A stretch of DNA of 64,000 nucleotides from Paraflavitalea pollutisoli (GCF_029360705.1 NZ_JARKMX010000001.1:682001-746000), one strand, 5' to 3'; positions 19,102 through 28,903 are shown, numbered from the stretch's first letter. Notes: generated from the letters alone by a model not told the origin. Made by a program: numbers and translations.

Positions 19102-19962
19102 CTATGCTTCTGCCGGTTGTTCTGTAAAGGCGGTGGAGACGGTTACTGCTTTCCAGGTTTCCATTTCGGTCTGTACGGCGTTGATTTTGTCGACCGCCAG
19201 TTGAAAGGCATCGCTGCCGAGAAACAAGTGCAGGGGAGGATTTTTGCTGGTAGCCACTTCAATGAGTGCTTTTGCTGCTTTGACAGGATCGCCCATCTGG
19301 TTGCCATTGATCTGGTGCTGGTGTGCTGCCTGTACTTCACGGACTACCTTATACGCCTCGATGGGATTGGAGGGTACCGCGAAGGAACCTTGCGACAGGA
19401 ACTGTGTTCTGAAATAACCAGGCGATACGATGGTGGCATGTATGCCGAAGGACCTGATCTCAGCCGACAGCGATTCCGTCAATCCTTCTACGGCGAACTT
19501 GGTGGCGCAGTAAATACCAAAGCCGGGGAAATTGCCGGTGAAGCCGCCGATGGAAGAGATGTTGAAGATATGACCGGATTGTTGCGCTCTCAGGTAAGGC
19601 ATCACTCTGCGAATGATGTTGAGGGTGCCGAATACATTCACATCAAAATTTTTGCGGGCTTCTGTATCAGAGAGCTCCTCCAGGCTACCGGCCAATCCGT
19701 ACCCTGCGTTGTTGACCACTACATCCAGCTGGCCAAACAGGTTGATCGTTTCATCGATGGCTTTCTGTATGCTGCCTTCATTGTTCAAATCTACCTGTAA
19801 GGGAAGAAAATGGTGATCGGTGGTATTGACCGCATCGATCAGTTCCTGTTTGTTGCGGGAGGTGGCTGCTACTGCATAACCTTGTGTCAATAATTCTTGC
19901 ACCAGTGCAAGACCCAGGCCTTTGGAGGCGCCTGTTACGAGCCATACTTTTGAATTTGCCAT
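19102..19962 (-). CDS. SDR-family oxidoreductase
   Basis: 286 aa from ATG 19962; a longer frame to 20046 would run into the promoter. Classical short-chain dehydrogenase: cofactor motif TGASKGLG, NNAGYG, catalytic Ser in NISSIGG and YxxxK as YCATKFA. It probably uses NADP(H); the substrate is unknown. The promoter carries the same operator as the AraC gene at 22490, so it is probably a target of that regulator. The truncated AraC sensor follows 21 nt downstream. Confidence 0.93.
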   Translation of the reverse strand: MANSKVWLVTGASKGLGLALVQELLTQGYAVAATSRNKQELIDAVNTTDHHFLPLQVDLNNEGSIQKAIDETINLFGQLDVVVNNAGYGLAGSLEELSDTEARKNFDVNVFGTLNIIRRVMPYLRAQQSGHIFNISSIGGFTGNFPGFGIYCATKFAVEGLTESLSAEIRSFGIHATIVSPGYFRTQFLSQGSFAVPSNPIEAYKVVREVQAAHQHQINGNQMGDPVKAAKALIEVATSKNPPLHLFLGSDAFQLAVDKINAVQTEMETWKAVTVSTAFTEQPAEA

Positions 19963-19982
19963 AGTTGTTTGTTTTATGAATA

Positions 19983-20048
19983 CAAAGCTACAATGGCCTG
20001 GCGCCGCTGTTGTTGCGGCTTTCAAAGCAAACATTACGAAATTCAAAC
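19983..20048 (-). promoter_or_regulatory. SDR promoter with AraC-type operator
   Basis: On the minus strand TAGCTTTG (19983-19990) is a -7 box of TAnnTTTG type, giving a leader of about 16 nt. Centred 40 nt upstream (20018-20048) are direct half-sites GTTTGAA and CTTTGAA spaced 21 bp, two helical turns. The same arrangement precedes the AraC gene. Confidence 0.65.
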
Positions 20049-20099
20049 CGGGGGCTGATTTTTATTTGCAAGGCTTTGTGTAATGGTGTCATCAGGCGC

Positions 20100-21461
20100 A
20101 TCTCCTCCACGCTATACCCCAATATCTTTATCCTGAAATACCTGAAAAGCAGGGGCAGGGCCACTGCGGCCATTGAACAGAGAGCCCTGAAGTATATCCG
20201 CTCGGGGTACCGGAAGCTGCTGTCATTTGAAACCAGCAGTGGTGGCTTTGAATGGTTTGGCCGGGCACCGGGTCACCTGGGCCTTACGGCTTATGGTGTG
20301 CTGCAGTTTACCGATATGAAAGCGTTTACAGAGGTAGATGATAAGATGCTGCGGCGAACCAGGGAATTCCTGTTTCGTCACCGCGATTCGATAGGTGGCT
20401 TTCAGCATGTAAAGGGCGCCTATGGCCGGTTCGCGCACATGCAGTCGGCGGCCGCAGACGCTTACATTGTGTATGCCCTGAGCAACGCAGGTATGGGCGC
20501 GGAGATCACCCAACAGTACGATACGGCCGTGCAAAAGGCGTTGCGTTTGAAAGACGGCTACCTGGTGACGTTGATGGCCAATGCAGCTGTTTACCAGAAG
20601 AAGGAAAGTGATTACCAGCGGCTGATCAAACTGGCCAACAGGCTATACCGCGATAGCGGGTTGAAAGCCTCCACGGGTATGGTGGGCAGTTATGGCGAAT
20701 CGCTCCGGACGGAAGTGCTGGCTTTGTATGCTATGGCGCTGATGCACGACAAGCTGACCGACAAGGAGGTACTGTACAAGGTCTTTGGGGGAATGCTGGA
20801 GAAACGGGTGACTGGATTTTATGGCTCTACACAATCGATCGTTCTTACGCTCGAGGCCGTTACCCAATACAGGGACTTTATCAGGGATCTTACCGACGAT
20901 GTGGTGATCGATTTCTCGGTCAATGAGAATTACACCAGTGTGGGCAGTTTTTCCAATTTCATGTTGCGGACTGGCGACAACGTGTTGACGGTGCGGTATG
21001 ACAAGGGCAGCAGTTTTGTACCCTATGAGTTTGAAGCGCAATACCATACTTACCGGCCGCCTTCCCGCGACCGCACGGTGGTCGCATTGACTACACAACT
21101 TGGTGATACCGTTGCCCGGGTGGGATCGACCGTGCGCATGGAGGTGGCCGTAACCAACCTGGAGCAAAACGCACAGCCCATGGTAGTAGCCCGCATTGGT
21201 ATTCCGGCGGGGTTGACGGCGCAAACCTGGCAGCTCAAGGAGATGACGGAGAAGCAGCAGGTGTCGTATTATGAGATCTTCGACAATTGGCTGGTATTTT
21301 ACTGGACAGATTTCAAACCGGCTGAAGTGAAAAAGATCAGTCTCGACCTGAAGGCCGAAATAGGAGGTACCTTCAAAGGCAAAGCCAGCAATGTGTATCT
21401 ATACTATACACCCGAAGAAAAACAGTGGAACGAGGGCGTCGGTATCCGGATTGATCCCTGA
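20100..21461 (+). pseudogene. alpha-2-macroglobulin C-terminal fragment (5' part missing)
   Basis: About 453 residues matching the end of bacterial alpha-2-macroglobulins: the alpha-helical thioester domain (SSTLYPNIFILKYL, LTAYGVLQFTDM, SAAADAYIVYAL, GSYGESLRTEVLALYAMAL) and the terminal receptor-like beta domain. Homology begins just after the position of the thioester CxEQ, which is absent, and the frame has only a TTG start lying in the SDR promoter. Family members have well over 1,000 residues upstream. The 5' part was probably deleted; the stop-free remainder suggests a recent event or use in another form. Confidence 0.75.
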
Positions 21462-21581
21462 GTTCCGGGCAGGTGTGGACCAGGTGTCTACTGACCAGCA
21501 AGCCGGTTGCGAGATGCTCTGGTGTTAGTTGCTTCGATAAGCTAAGGATGTCAACCGCGCCCATTACGAAACACTCCGCTA

Positions 21582-22490
21582 CTAGGCATTCCGGTAAGCT
21601 GTCGGTGTCAACGCCACTTGCTTTTTGAAGAAATTATTGAAGTGGGCTGGTTCTTCAAATCCCAGGCAATAACTGATCTCGGATATATTCCAGGTGGTGT
21701 GCTTGAGCAGGGCTTTGGCTTCTGCCACCAGTCGCTCGAATATATGTTCGGAGGTCGTTCTGCCTGTCGTTTCCTTGATCGCCCTGTTGAGGTGATTGAC
21801 GTGTACCGCCAGTTGCTGTGCAAAATCATTCGCCGAACGAAGGGTGAATCGTTGTGAGGTCGATTCAATCGGAAACTGTCTTTCCAGCAATTCTGTAAAC
21901 ACGGCCGTTATACGTGCCTTGGCATTGGCATGTTGATACAGCGACTCGGTAGGCTGTACTTTCAGGGCGAAGTGGATGAGTTCCGTCACATAATTGCGCA
22001 ACAGGTCGTATTTGTACACGTAGTCGGAATTGATCTCTTCCTGCATTTTGCGAAAGATATCCGACACCTGGCGGTCCTGTTCCGGCGTTAGCGGGTAAGC
22101 GGGTTTTCCGCCCGGGGCAAACATGGGGAAATCCTGGATACCGCCCCGCATACGACCATTGAAGAAGCCGTCGGTAAAGATGCAGAAAAAGCCGGTGACG
22201 CCCTCCGTAGCACAATCCCAGGCATAAGGCACATTGGGATTGAAAAACATAAGGGTAGTGCCCGATACCTCGATGCTTTTGTCGGCATAGTGACAGACAT
22301 TGTTGCCCCGCATCATACTCACCTTGTAAAATTCACGGCGGCTATATTTGGGCGGCACCCCCTTGGGATAAATATTGTCTTCAATGGTGAACACATTAAA
22401 GTGGCCAATATCCTGCTTCAGGTTGTTGGGCAGGTGCTGGAATTTATTTTGGTAAAAGTCCTCTAAGGTTTCTGCTTTCTCCATGATCAT
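21582..22490 (-). CDS. AraC-family transcriptional regulator
   Basis: 302 aa. The N-terminal cupin-like sensor (residues about 25-170) is followed by a complete C-terminal AraC HTH pair: FAQQLAVHVNHLNRAIKETTG and SEISYCLGFEEPAHFNNFFKKQVALTPTAYR. It carries the operator it probably binds in its own promoter and in that of the SDR gene, so autoregulation plus control of the oxidoreductase is inferred. The ligand is unknown. A truncated paralogue lies at 18613. Confidence 0.93.
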   Translation of the reverse strand: MIMEKAETLEDFYQNKFQHLPNNLKQDIGHFNVFTIEDNIYPKGVPPKYSRREFYKVSMMRGNNVCHYADKSIEVSGTTLMFFNPNVPYAWDCATEGVTGFFCIFTDGFFNGRMRGGIQDFPMFAPGGKPAYPLTPEQDRQVSDIFRKMQEEINSDYVYKYDLLRNYVTELIHFALKVQPTESLYQHANAKARITAVFTELLERQFPIESTSQRFTLRSANDFAQQLAVHVNHLNRAIKETTGRTTSEHIFERLVAEAKALLKHTTWNISEISYCLGFEEPAHFNNFFKKQVALTPTAYRNA

Positions 22491-22544
22491 AATACGAACA
22501 TTTTAGCGGTGTATAATGCGGAGTTCCGAGGTGGCTATGCGCTA

Positions 22545-22610
22545 CAAAGCTACGATGCGGGGTTGCGCACCGGCTTACGCTTTTCAAACAGTCTATTGCA
22601 AAATTCAAAC
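22545..22610 (-). promoter_or_regulatory. AraC promoter with operator shared with the SDR gene
   Basis: On the minus strand the -7 box TAGCTTTG (22545-22552) is preceded, 26 nt upstream, by direct half-sites GTTTGAA and GTTTGAA 21 bp apart (22579-22610). Box, spacing and half-sites match the SDR promoter almost base for base, while the sequence between them differs. Confidence 0.65.
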
Positions 22611-22788
22611 ATCGGCCGGGCGAGATTTGTTCGCCAATCCCCGGCCAGGGCTATTTGCGACCTGCCGGAAGGGCTGGAGGGCATGTATGGGAAGGATGCT
22701 TGAAAGGGGCCATGGATGGCGGATAAGATTTCCCTAGGATTGCCGAATTCCCCGCTAGGAAGCCTGTTCCTCCTGGATTGGTCCTACG

Positions 22789-22900
22789 CTCTTAGGGCTA
22801 TCCCAGGGTCATCTTAGGGTCTTGCCAGGCTTTCTACCCAAGGAAAACCCTAGGATAACCCTAGGATGACCCTAAGATGACCCTGGGATGACCCTGGGAT
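22789..22900. repeat. inverted array of 11-bp repeats
   Basis: Five forward 11-mers of the type RACCCTRRGAT run 22846-22900, and three reverse-oriented units run 22789-22821. The reverse units 22800-22821 are the exact complement of 22868-22889, giving a 22-bp stem with a 46-nt loop. No ORF covers them. The units are too short and lack unique spacers, so this is not a CRISPR array. Confidence 0.85.
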
Positions 22901-23266
22901 GGAAGGTCCTACAGCGAAGGAAGAGAGGTCGAAAAAAGGCCCGTAACCGGCCGCCTTGATAGCGGTACGGGTACTCTGGTAGCTTCCGCTATGGCGTTCG
23001 ATGCCCGAAAAGGCACCTGGGCATGTATACCAGCATAGGTTTATTGGTAAGCAGCAGGCAGCGGGCTGGTCAATGCCAGCCTGACAGAAAAAGAATGTGG
23101 GGCGATTGTCAGTGCGAATGTGCTGTGGGCACAAGCAGGATCAGGAATACCTGCAGCATACCCACCATTCAACAATTGGTAAGAAAAGGAAGAGAGATTA
23201 CCAAGGCCAGGCAGCAAGTGGTCAGCCGATCGGGAGATCGCTGCTATTAAGGTATATGCTCGTTGA
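22901..23266. other. non-coding stretch, nothing recognised
   Basis: 365 nt between the 11-bp array and the GGGP synthase stop. One short open stretch around 23075-23190 reads like protein but is closed by stops on both sides in its frame. I see no start, RNA fold or known repeat. Confidence 0.5.
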
Positions 23267-24025
23267 TTAAGAAGTCTTTACGGGAACCGAGTGGATAGCT
23301 GCGCTCATTTCACGGATCAGCGAAGCGTCTTTTTCAATGGCATTGCCAATGACGATAACGTCGGCGCCGGCCTTGCAATTGAGGTAAGCTTTTTCGGGGT
23401 TGGTGATGCCGCCGCCTATAATGAGGGGAGCTTCGATCACCTGGGATACTTTTTCGATCATGCTTTCGGTGATCGGGCGGCGGGCGCCGCTGCCGGCATC
23501 CATATAGATGACTTTCATACCCAGCATTTCGCCGGCCATGGCAGTGCACATGGCAATTTCGTTCTTGTCAGCGGGTATGGGTGCCGTATTGCTGATGTAA
23601 GAAACGGTGGTAGGGGCCCCGCCATCGATGACCATATAGCCCGTAGAAATGATCTCCAGGCCACTTTGCTTCACGAAAGGGGCAGAAATAACGTGTTGAC
23701 CGATCAGTAATTCGGGATTGCGTCCGGAAATGACCGCGAGATATAAAAGGGCGTCCGCATACCGGGTAACCTGGGAGGGACTGCCGGGAAATAAAAGTAC
23801 AGGGATATCGCAGTTGCGCTTGATTTGCTGCACCACTTCATCCAACTGATTGGAAATGACCAAACTACCGCCTACGAAAAGGTAATCTACGCCTGCATCC
23901 ACCGCCAGGGTGGTCAGCTCGTCAATTTTTGTCGCGTTCACCTTATCGGGATCAATGAGTACGGCAAACGACTTATGTCCTTTCGCTTTCTGTAGTAGTA
24001 AAGATTGATAGATGCGATTCGTCAT
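23267..24025 (-). CDS. geranylgeranylglyceryl phosphate synthase family protein
   Basis: 252-aa TIM barrel. Motifs of the PcrB/GGGPS family are visible: VLIDPDKV near the N-terminus, STGYMVIDGG, YMDAGSGA, GGGITNPEKA and GNAIEKD at the phosphate-binding C-terminal loops. The enzyme attaches a polyprenyl chain to glycerol-1-phosphate, an ether-lipid step best known from archaea; Bacteroidota homologues belong to the large group II enzymes. No other ether-lipid gene is adjacent, so the physiological product here is unknown. Confidence 0.92.
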   Translation of the reverse strand: MTNRIYQSLLLQKAKGHKSFAVLIDPDKVNATKIDELTTLAVDAGVDYLFVGGSLVISNQLDEVVQQIKRNCDIPVLLFPGSPSQVTRYADALLYLAVISGRNPELLIGQHVISAPFVKQSGLEIISTGYMVIDGGAPTTVSYISNTAPIPADKNEIAMCTAMAGEMLGMKVIYMDAGSGARRPITESMIEKVSQVIEAPLIIGGGITNPEKAYLNCKAGADVIVIGNAIEKDASLIREMSAAIHSVPVKTS

Positions 24026-24104
24026 GCCTTAGCTATTGGATCTATTACAAAAATGCGAAAAGTTTTTGGCTTTCACGCAGTTAATTAAGTATGTGGATAA
24101 TCCT

Positions 24105-24866
24105 TTATAAACGTACGTAAGTGGCCAGCTGAACGATGTGGTTGTTTACAAAGTTGTCTCCACGGCCATTTATGTACTGATTCATATAGCCCATTTCAGC
24201 ATCGAAGCTCTTATGGAACCGATATCCTAAAGCAATATAGGCCCTGTTTTGATCGAAAAACTTACCATTTACCGCCGATTTATCGCCAAAATTGAAAAAT
24301 AGTTCATTCTGTAATGCGAGAAAGGGGGCTTTCCCGGAGGCAGACCAGGGAATCAGGGGCGTCACGTCTCTGATGAAATAGCGAAGTCTGTTAGCGTAGA
24401 GATTGCCATCGTGTTTCAAATCCTGGCCATCAGGCTGTGATTTGAGGAGGAATCGCTGTTCTACCCTAAAACGATGTGCCAGGGTCCCCTTTCTGGCATG
24501 GGCACCCTTCCCGATCGTCAAAGGATGTGAGAGCAAGAATTGTTCCCAAATGCGGTGTTCAGGAGCGTACCCGGTAACCTGACCTACCGTGCGGCGATAA
24601 TGGATATAGGCGTAGCCAGCGGTAAAAACCGATTTTTTGCTGGCGTGGTAGTTCAACCCGGCACGGAGCAACAGGGAAGATACATGCTGCAGCTGGTCGG
24701 TACTGCGCAACTGGAAGTCGGAATGTATGCTGAACCTGGTATTGATCTTGACGGTATTGAAATCGGCCAGCCAGCCGGATAATTGGGTTTGCGGTGGCGT
24801 TTGGGCCTGCAGGCCATGGAAGGTAGCCAGCAATAAAACAAGCGTAGTTAGGTTCCGGTAGTTCAT
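24105..24866 (-). CDS. DUF2490 family outer-membrane beta-barrel protein
   Basis: 253 aa with a signal peptide (to about residue 21, GLQAQ). The body is alternating polar/aromatic beta-strand sequence (LSGWLADFNTVKIN, FTAGYAYIHYRR, RFRVEQRF, AYIALGYRFHKS) and ends on a strand (QLATYVRL), as in outer-membrane barrels and as in DUF2490. No role is established for the family. It is transcribed with the GGGP synthase direction, 79 nt upstream of it. Confidence 0.82.
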   Translation of the reverse strand: MNYRNLTTLVLLLATFHGLQAQTPPQTQLSGWLADFNTVKINTRFSIHSDFQLRSTDQLQHVSSLLLRAGLNYHASKKSVFTAGYAYIHYRRTVGQVTGYAPEHRIWEQFLLSHPLTIGKGAHARKGTLAHRFRVEQRFLLKSQPDGQDLKHDGNLYANRLRYFIRDVTPLIPWSASGKAPFLALQNELFFNFGDKSAVNGKFFDQNRAYIALGYRFHKSFDAEMGYMNQYINGRGDNFVNNHIVQLATYVRL

Positions 24867-25422
24867 GCGTGCAAAAAAACAATAAAACGGCTAATGCATC
24901 GACATGAATATTGGGTGATCAATTAAAATACTGTTAAGGTTCTGCGTATTTACTGCATTGCGGCGTCTGCTTTAGGCGGGTGACCGGCCTTTTCGTTTTT
25001 CTAGCCTCAATATTGCAGCATACGTTTTCTTACTCCAACCTATGTTCACCGACTAACGATACAATGCGTCAATAGATGATGACACTGGTAAGGTGCATGA
25101 TGGTAAACAATATGATAGAGGAGCTGTTTTGATTGTCGAAGATCTACGTTTCGCAGACAGTGATTTTACTATGATCGGGTTCTTATAACATAACTTTTTT
25201 ATCGTTCTCAGCCAAATCTATTTTTTGCTGAAACCCTTGCCAGAAGCGCGTGTCGCGAGAAACGCACTGCCAGTGTGGGCTACGGAATTCTACGGTTCCT
25301 TTTTCCACAAAGTGTGCATATTTATGGGATTGGATTATGGGTATAGGAAGATACTTTCGTCTCCTCCTACCCTCCTGATAGCAACTATTTTCTTTAATGT
25401 AAACTCATTAATTACTAGCCTT
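24867..25422. other. intergenic region upstream of nrdJ, no identified element
   Basis: 556 nt between divergent genes. I looked for a cobalamin riboswitch, because the downstream reductase uses B12, and for NrdR boxes, and saw neither. The frame of nrdJ stays open back to 25225, but that upstream part has no resemblance to reductase sequence. Confidence 0.5.
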
Positions 25423-28400
25423 ATGTCTACCAAAAAGCAATCTCCGAAGGGCTTGCCGTTCAGCCGTCGTTTTACGCGGGATGATATCAGCGTGTTTGAT
25501 CAGTTTGAGTACGATTATCGTTCGTCGGTTATCCGTAATCCGAGTGGTGAGGTTGTTTTTGAAATGACAAATGTGGAGGTGCCCAAGCAGTGGAGCCAGA
25601 TCGCAACAGATATCCTTGCACAAAAATATTTTCGTAAAGCCGGTGTACCACAACCCGATGGCTCGCTGGGCCGCGAAACTTCTATCAAGCAGGTGGCACA
25701 TCGCATGGCCAATTGCTGGCGGGTATGGGGCGAGCGATATGGCTATTTCGCTTCTGCGCAAGATGCACAGGTTTTTTATGAAGAGCTGGTGTATTGTATC
25801 ATCAACCAGGCCTGTACCCCCAATAGTCCGCAATGGTTCAATACCGGATTGCACGAAAGCTACGGCATTACCGGTAAGCCACAGGGGCACTATTTTGTTG
25901 ATGAGAAAGATGGACAATTAAAAAAGTCTACGTCTGCCTATGAACGTCCCCAGCCGCACGCTTGCTTTATCCTCAGTGTTAGTGACGACCTGGTCAACGA
26001 TGGCGGTATCATGGACCTCTGGGTGCGTGAAGCCCGCATCTTTAAATATGGTAGCGGCGTAGGCACCAATTTCTCCCAGATCCGTGGTGAAGGCGAAAAA
26101 CTCAGTGGCGGCGGTACTTCCAGCGGCCTCATGAGTTTTCTGAAGATTGGTGACCGTGCTGCCGGTGCTATCAAAAGCGGTGGCACTACCCGCCGTGCAG
26201 CGAAGATGGTCTGCCTCGACCTCGACCATCCCGAGATCATGGATTTCATCAACTGGAAAGTAGAAGAAGAAAAGAAAGTAGGCGCGCTCATCAATGCCGG
26301 TTATGCCAGCGATTATGAGGGCGAAGCCTACCGTACCGTTAGTGGCCAGAATTCCAACAACTCGGTTCGTATCCCCAATGAATTCTTTGCCAAGCTGGAT
26401 GCCGGGGAAGACTGGGAGCTCAAAGCCCGCATGGATGGCCGCGTGATGAAGCGTATACCCGCCAAGGAAGTCTGGAACCAGATCTCCTACGCCGCCTGGC
26501 GTTGCGCCGATCCCGGTACGCAATACGATACTACTATCAATGAATGGCATACCTGTCCGCAGGGTGGTCGCATCAATGCTTCCAACCCCTGCAGCGAGTA
26601 TATGTTCTTAGACAATACGGCCTGTAACCTTGCCTCTGCCAATCTCCGTAAGTTTTACGATGAGACAACCAACACGTTCGATGTAGAAGGATTCGAGTAC
26701 ACCTGTCGCCTTTGGACAGTGGTACTCGAAGTGTCGGTGCTCATGGCGCAGTTCCCCTCCAAGGAAGTGGCGCAGCTCAGCTTCGATTACCGCACCCTCG
26801 GTTTGGGTTATGCCAACCTGGGCTCCATGCTGATGGTAATGGGTATCCCTTATGACAGCGAAGAGGCCCGCGGCATCGCCGGCGCTATCACTGCGATCAT
26901 GACGGGGGTGGCGTACAAGACTTCGGCCGAGCTGGCTTCTATCCTGGGGCCTTTTGCGAAGTATGAAGAAAACAAGCAAGACATGCTGCGCGTTATGCGC
27001 AACCACCGCCTGGCTGCCTACGATGCCAGCGAGTACGAAAAGCTGAGCATCAAACCCGTAGGTATCAAAGCACAATATTGCCCGGCATACCTGCTGAAAG
27101 CTGCCACCAAGGCCTGGGACGATGCCGTACAGCTCGGTGAGCAATATGGCTATCGCAATGCCCAAACCACGGTGATTGCGCCCACCGGCACCATTGGCCT
27201 GGTCATGGATTGCGATACTACCGGCGTAGAGCCCGACTTTGCCCTGGTCAAGTTCAAGAAGCTCAGCGGCGGCGGTTATTTCAAGATCATCAACCAGTCG
27301 GTGCCTACGGCGCTGAAAAATCTGGGTTACCGCAACAATGAGATCGATGCGATCGTGAAATATGCGGTAGGTGCTGGCTCGTTTGCCGGTGCACCGCACA
27401 TCAATCACCAGACCCTCAGCGAAAAAGGCTTTATCGCCGACGAGATCAAAAAGCTCGATGCGGCGGTGGGTTCGGCTTTCGAGATCGGCTTTGTATTCAA
27501 TGTATACAACCTGGGCGAAGAATGCCTGCAACGCCTGGGCTTCAAGCCCGAGCAATATTTTAACTTCGAATGGAGTCTGCTGGAAGCACTGGGCTTCAGC
27601 GACGAGCAGATCGAAGCAGCCAATGATTATGTGTGCGGTACCATGACGGTAGAGGGCGCTCCTTATTTAAAGAATGAGCACCTGCCCGTATTTGATTGCG
27701 CCAATAAGTGCGGTCAGAAAGGGGTGCGATATATCCATGCGCATGGCCACATCCGTATGATGGCGGGTACGCAACCCTTCCTGAGCGGCGCTATTTCCAA
27801 GACCATCAACTTGCCCAACGAGGCCTCGATAGAAGAGATTTCCGATTCTTACAGGATGAGCTGGCAGCTGGGCCTCAAAGCCTGTGCCCTGTACCGTGAT
27901 GGTTCCAAGCTGAGCCAGCCGCTGAGCAATAAGAGCGACAAGAAAAAGAAAACGGATGTCGCCGAAGAAGCGAAGGCCGCAGACGTGTTGACCGAAGAGC
28001 AGCCGCTGTCGCAGATCGTCGATATGAGTAAGCTTACGATCGAGGAATTGTTAGAAGAAGTACAAAAACGTGTACAAGCCTCTCCCGATACCAAACTAAA
28101 ACGCGAACTGGCCCGTATAGTGGAAAGGAGAAAGCTGCCGGCCAAGCGCCGGGGCTTTACCCAGAAGGCAAAAATCAACGGCCAGGCCATGTTCCTGCGC
28201 ACCGGAGAATATGCCGATGGCACGGTAGGGGAGATCTTTATCGATATGGCCAAAGAAGGAGCTACCATGCGCAGCATGCTCAACTGCTTCGCCATTTCGA
28301 TCAGTATTGGTCTTCAATATGGTGTTCCGCTGGAGGAGTTTGTAGAGAAATTTGTTTTCACCCGGTTCGAGCCAGCCGGTATGGTAGACCATCCCAATAT

Positions 28401-28803
28401 CAAGAGTACGACCTCGATCGTCGACTTTATATTCCGGGCATTGGCTTATGAATACCTGAACCGTACCGACCTGGTACATGTGCTGGATAAGCCGGAAGTG
28501 ATGAATACGGGTGCTGATGACTGGGATGATATTCCTACTTCCCTGGAGTACGATCAGGCGAAACCGGAGTTGAGCGATGTGCGGATACTGGCGGGGTCCA
28601 GGAGCAACAAACCTGCGGATGTCGATCCGGTAAAGTCTTCCTATCGCCCGGTCAAGGCGGAGGCCAGCATGGATGCGGTAAATGCGGCAGCGAAGAGTAT
28701 GCAGAGCGATGCACCGGCCTGTAACACCTGTGGTCATATTACCATTCGCAGTGGTACCTGCTACAAGTGTTTGAACTGCGGCAACAGCATGGGCTGCAGT
28801 TAA
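25423..28803 (+). CDS. nrdJ: adenosylcobalamin-dependent (class II) ribonucleotide reductase
   Basis: 1126 aa from ATG 25423 (MSTKKQSPKG). It reduces ribonucleotides to deoxyribonucleotides with a B12 radical and is independent of oxygen. Active-site elements: Cys181 in PHACFILSVSDD, the N-x-Cys-x-Glu triad in NPCSE (Asn388, Cys390, Glu392), and PTGTIGLVMDCDTTGVEP. After the barrel comes a Lys/Glu-rich linker (about 830-880), a further conserved domain, and a C-terminal zinc-ribbon-like tail with CNTCG and CYKCLNCG, used for re-reduction in this family. A terminator follows. Confidence 0.95.
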   Translation: MSTKKQSPKGLPFSRRFTRDDISVFDQFEYDYRSSVIRNPSGEVVFEMTNVEVPKQWSQIATDILAQKYFRKAGVPQPDGSLGRETSIKQVAHRMANCWRVWGERYGYFASAQDAQVFYEELVYCIINQACTPNSPQWFNTGLHESYGITGKPQGHYFVDEKDGQLKKSTSAYERPQPHACFILSVSDDLVNDGGIMDLWVREARIFKYGSGVGTNFSQIRGEGEKLSGGGTSSGLMSFLKIGDRAAGAIKSGGTTRRAAKMVCLDLDHPEIMDFINWKVEEEKKVGALINAGYASDYEGEAYRTVSGQNSNNSVRIPNEFFAKLDAGEDWELKARMDGRVMKRIPAKEVWNQISYAAWRCADPGTQYDTTINEWHTCPQGGRINASNPCSEYMFLDNTACNLASANLRKFYDETTNTFDVEGFEYTCRLWTVVLEVSVLMAQFPSKEVAQLSFDYRTLGLGYANLGSMLMVMGIPYDSEEARGIAGAITAIMTGVAYKTSAELASILGPFAKYEENKQDMLRVMRNHRLAAYDASEYEKLSIKPVGIKAQYCPAYLLKAATKAWDDAVQLGEQYGYRNAQTTVIAPTGTIGLVMDCDTTGVEPDFALVKFKKLSGGGYFKIINQSVPTALKNLGYRNNEIDAIVKYAVGAGSFAGAPHINHQTLSEKGFIADEIKKLDAAVGSAFEIGFVFNVYNLGEECLQRLGFKPEQYFNFEWSLLEALGFSDEQIEAANDYVCGTMTVEGAPYLKNEHLPVFDCANKCGQKGVRYIHAHGHIRMMAGTQPFLSGAISKTINLPNEASIEEISDSYRMSWQLGLKACALYRDGSKLSQPLSNKSDKKKKTDVAEEAKAADVLTEEQPLSQIVDMSKLTIEELLEEVQKRVQASPDTKLKRELARIVERRKLPAKRRGFTQKAKINGQAMFLRTGEYADGTVGEIFIDMAKEGATMRSMLNCFAISISIGLQYGVPLEEFVEKFVFTRFEPAGMVDHPNIKSTTSIVDFIFRALAYEYLNRTDLVHVLDKPEVMNTGADDWDDIPTSLEYDQAKPELSDVRILAGSRSNKPADVDPVKSSYRPVKAEASMDAVNAAAKSMQSDAPACNTCGHITIRSGTCYKCLNCGNSMGCS

Positions 28804-28903
28804 GCAACGAACCTATGACCTGGCTTGTCAGGGGCTGAAAGGAAATGGTCACCCGGCCGCCAGGCCACTCAATATATTGGACGGTTTATAAAACATAAAC
28901 TAC

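Noticed and set aside
22846-22900. Tandem repeats considered as a CRISPR array
   Set aside because: Units are 11 bp, directly adjacent with no spacers, and there are no cas genes.
23075-23190. Short protein-like stretch (SLTEKECGAIVSANVLWAQ) upstream of the GGGP synthase stop
   Set aside because: Stops on both sides in frame, no start, no family recognised.
25225-25422. Upstream extension of the nrdJ reading frame
   Set aside because: The 66 extra residues do not resemble reductase sequence, and a good ATG with an A-rich upstream region is at 25423.
24867-25422. Cobalamin riboswitch expected before a B12-dependent reductase
   Set aside because: No B12-box-like core or conserved junction sequence was found in the region.
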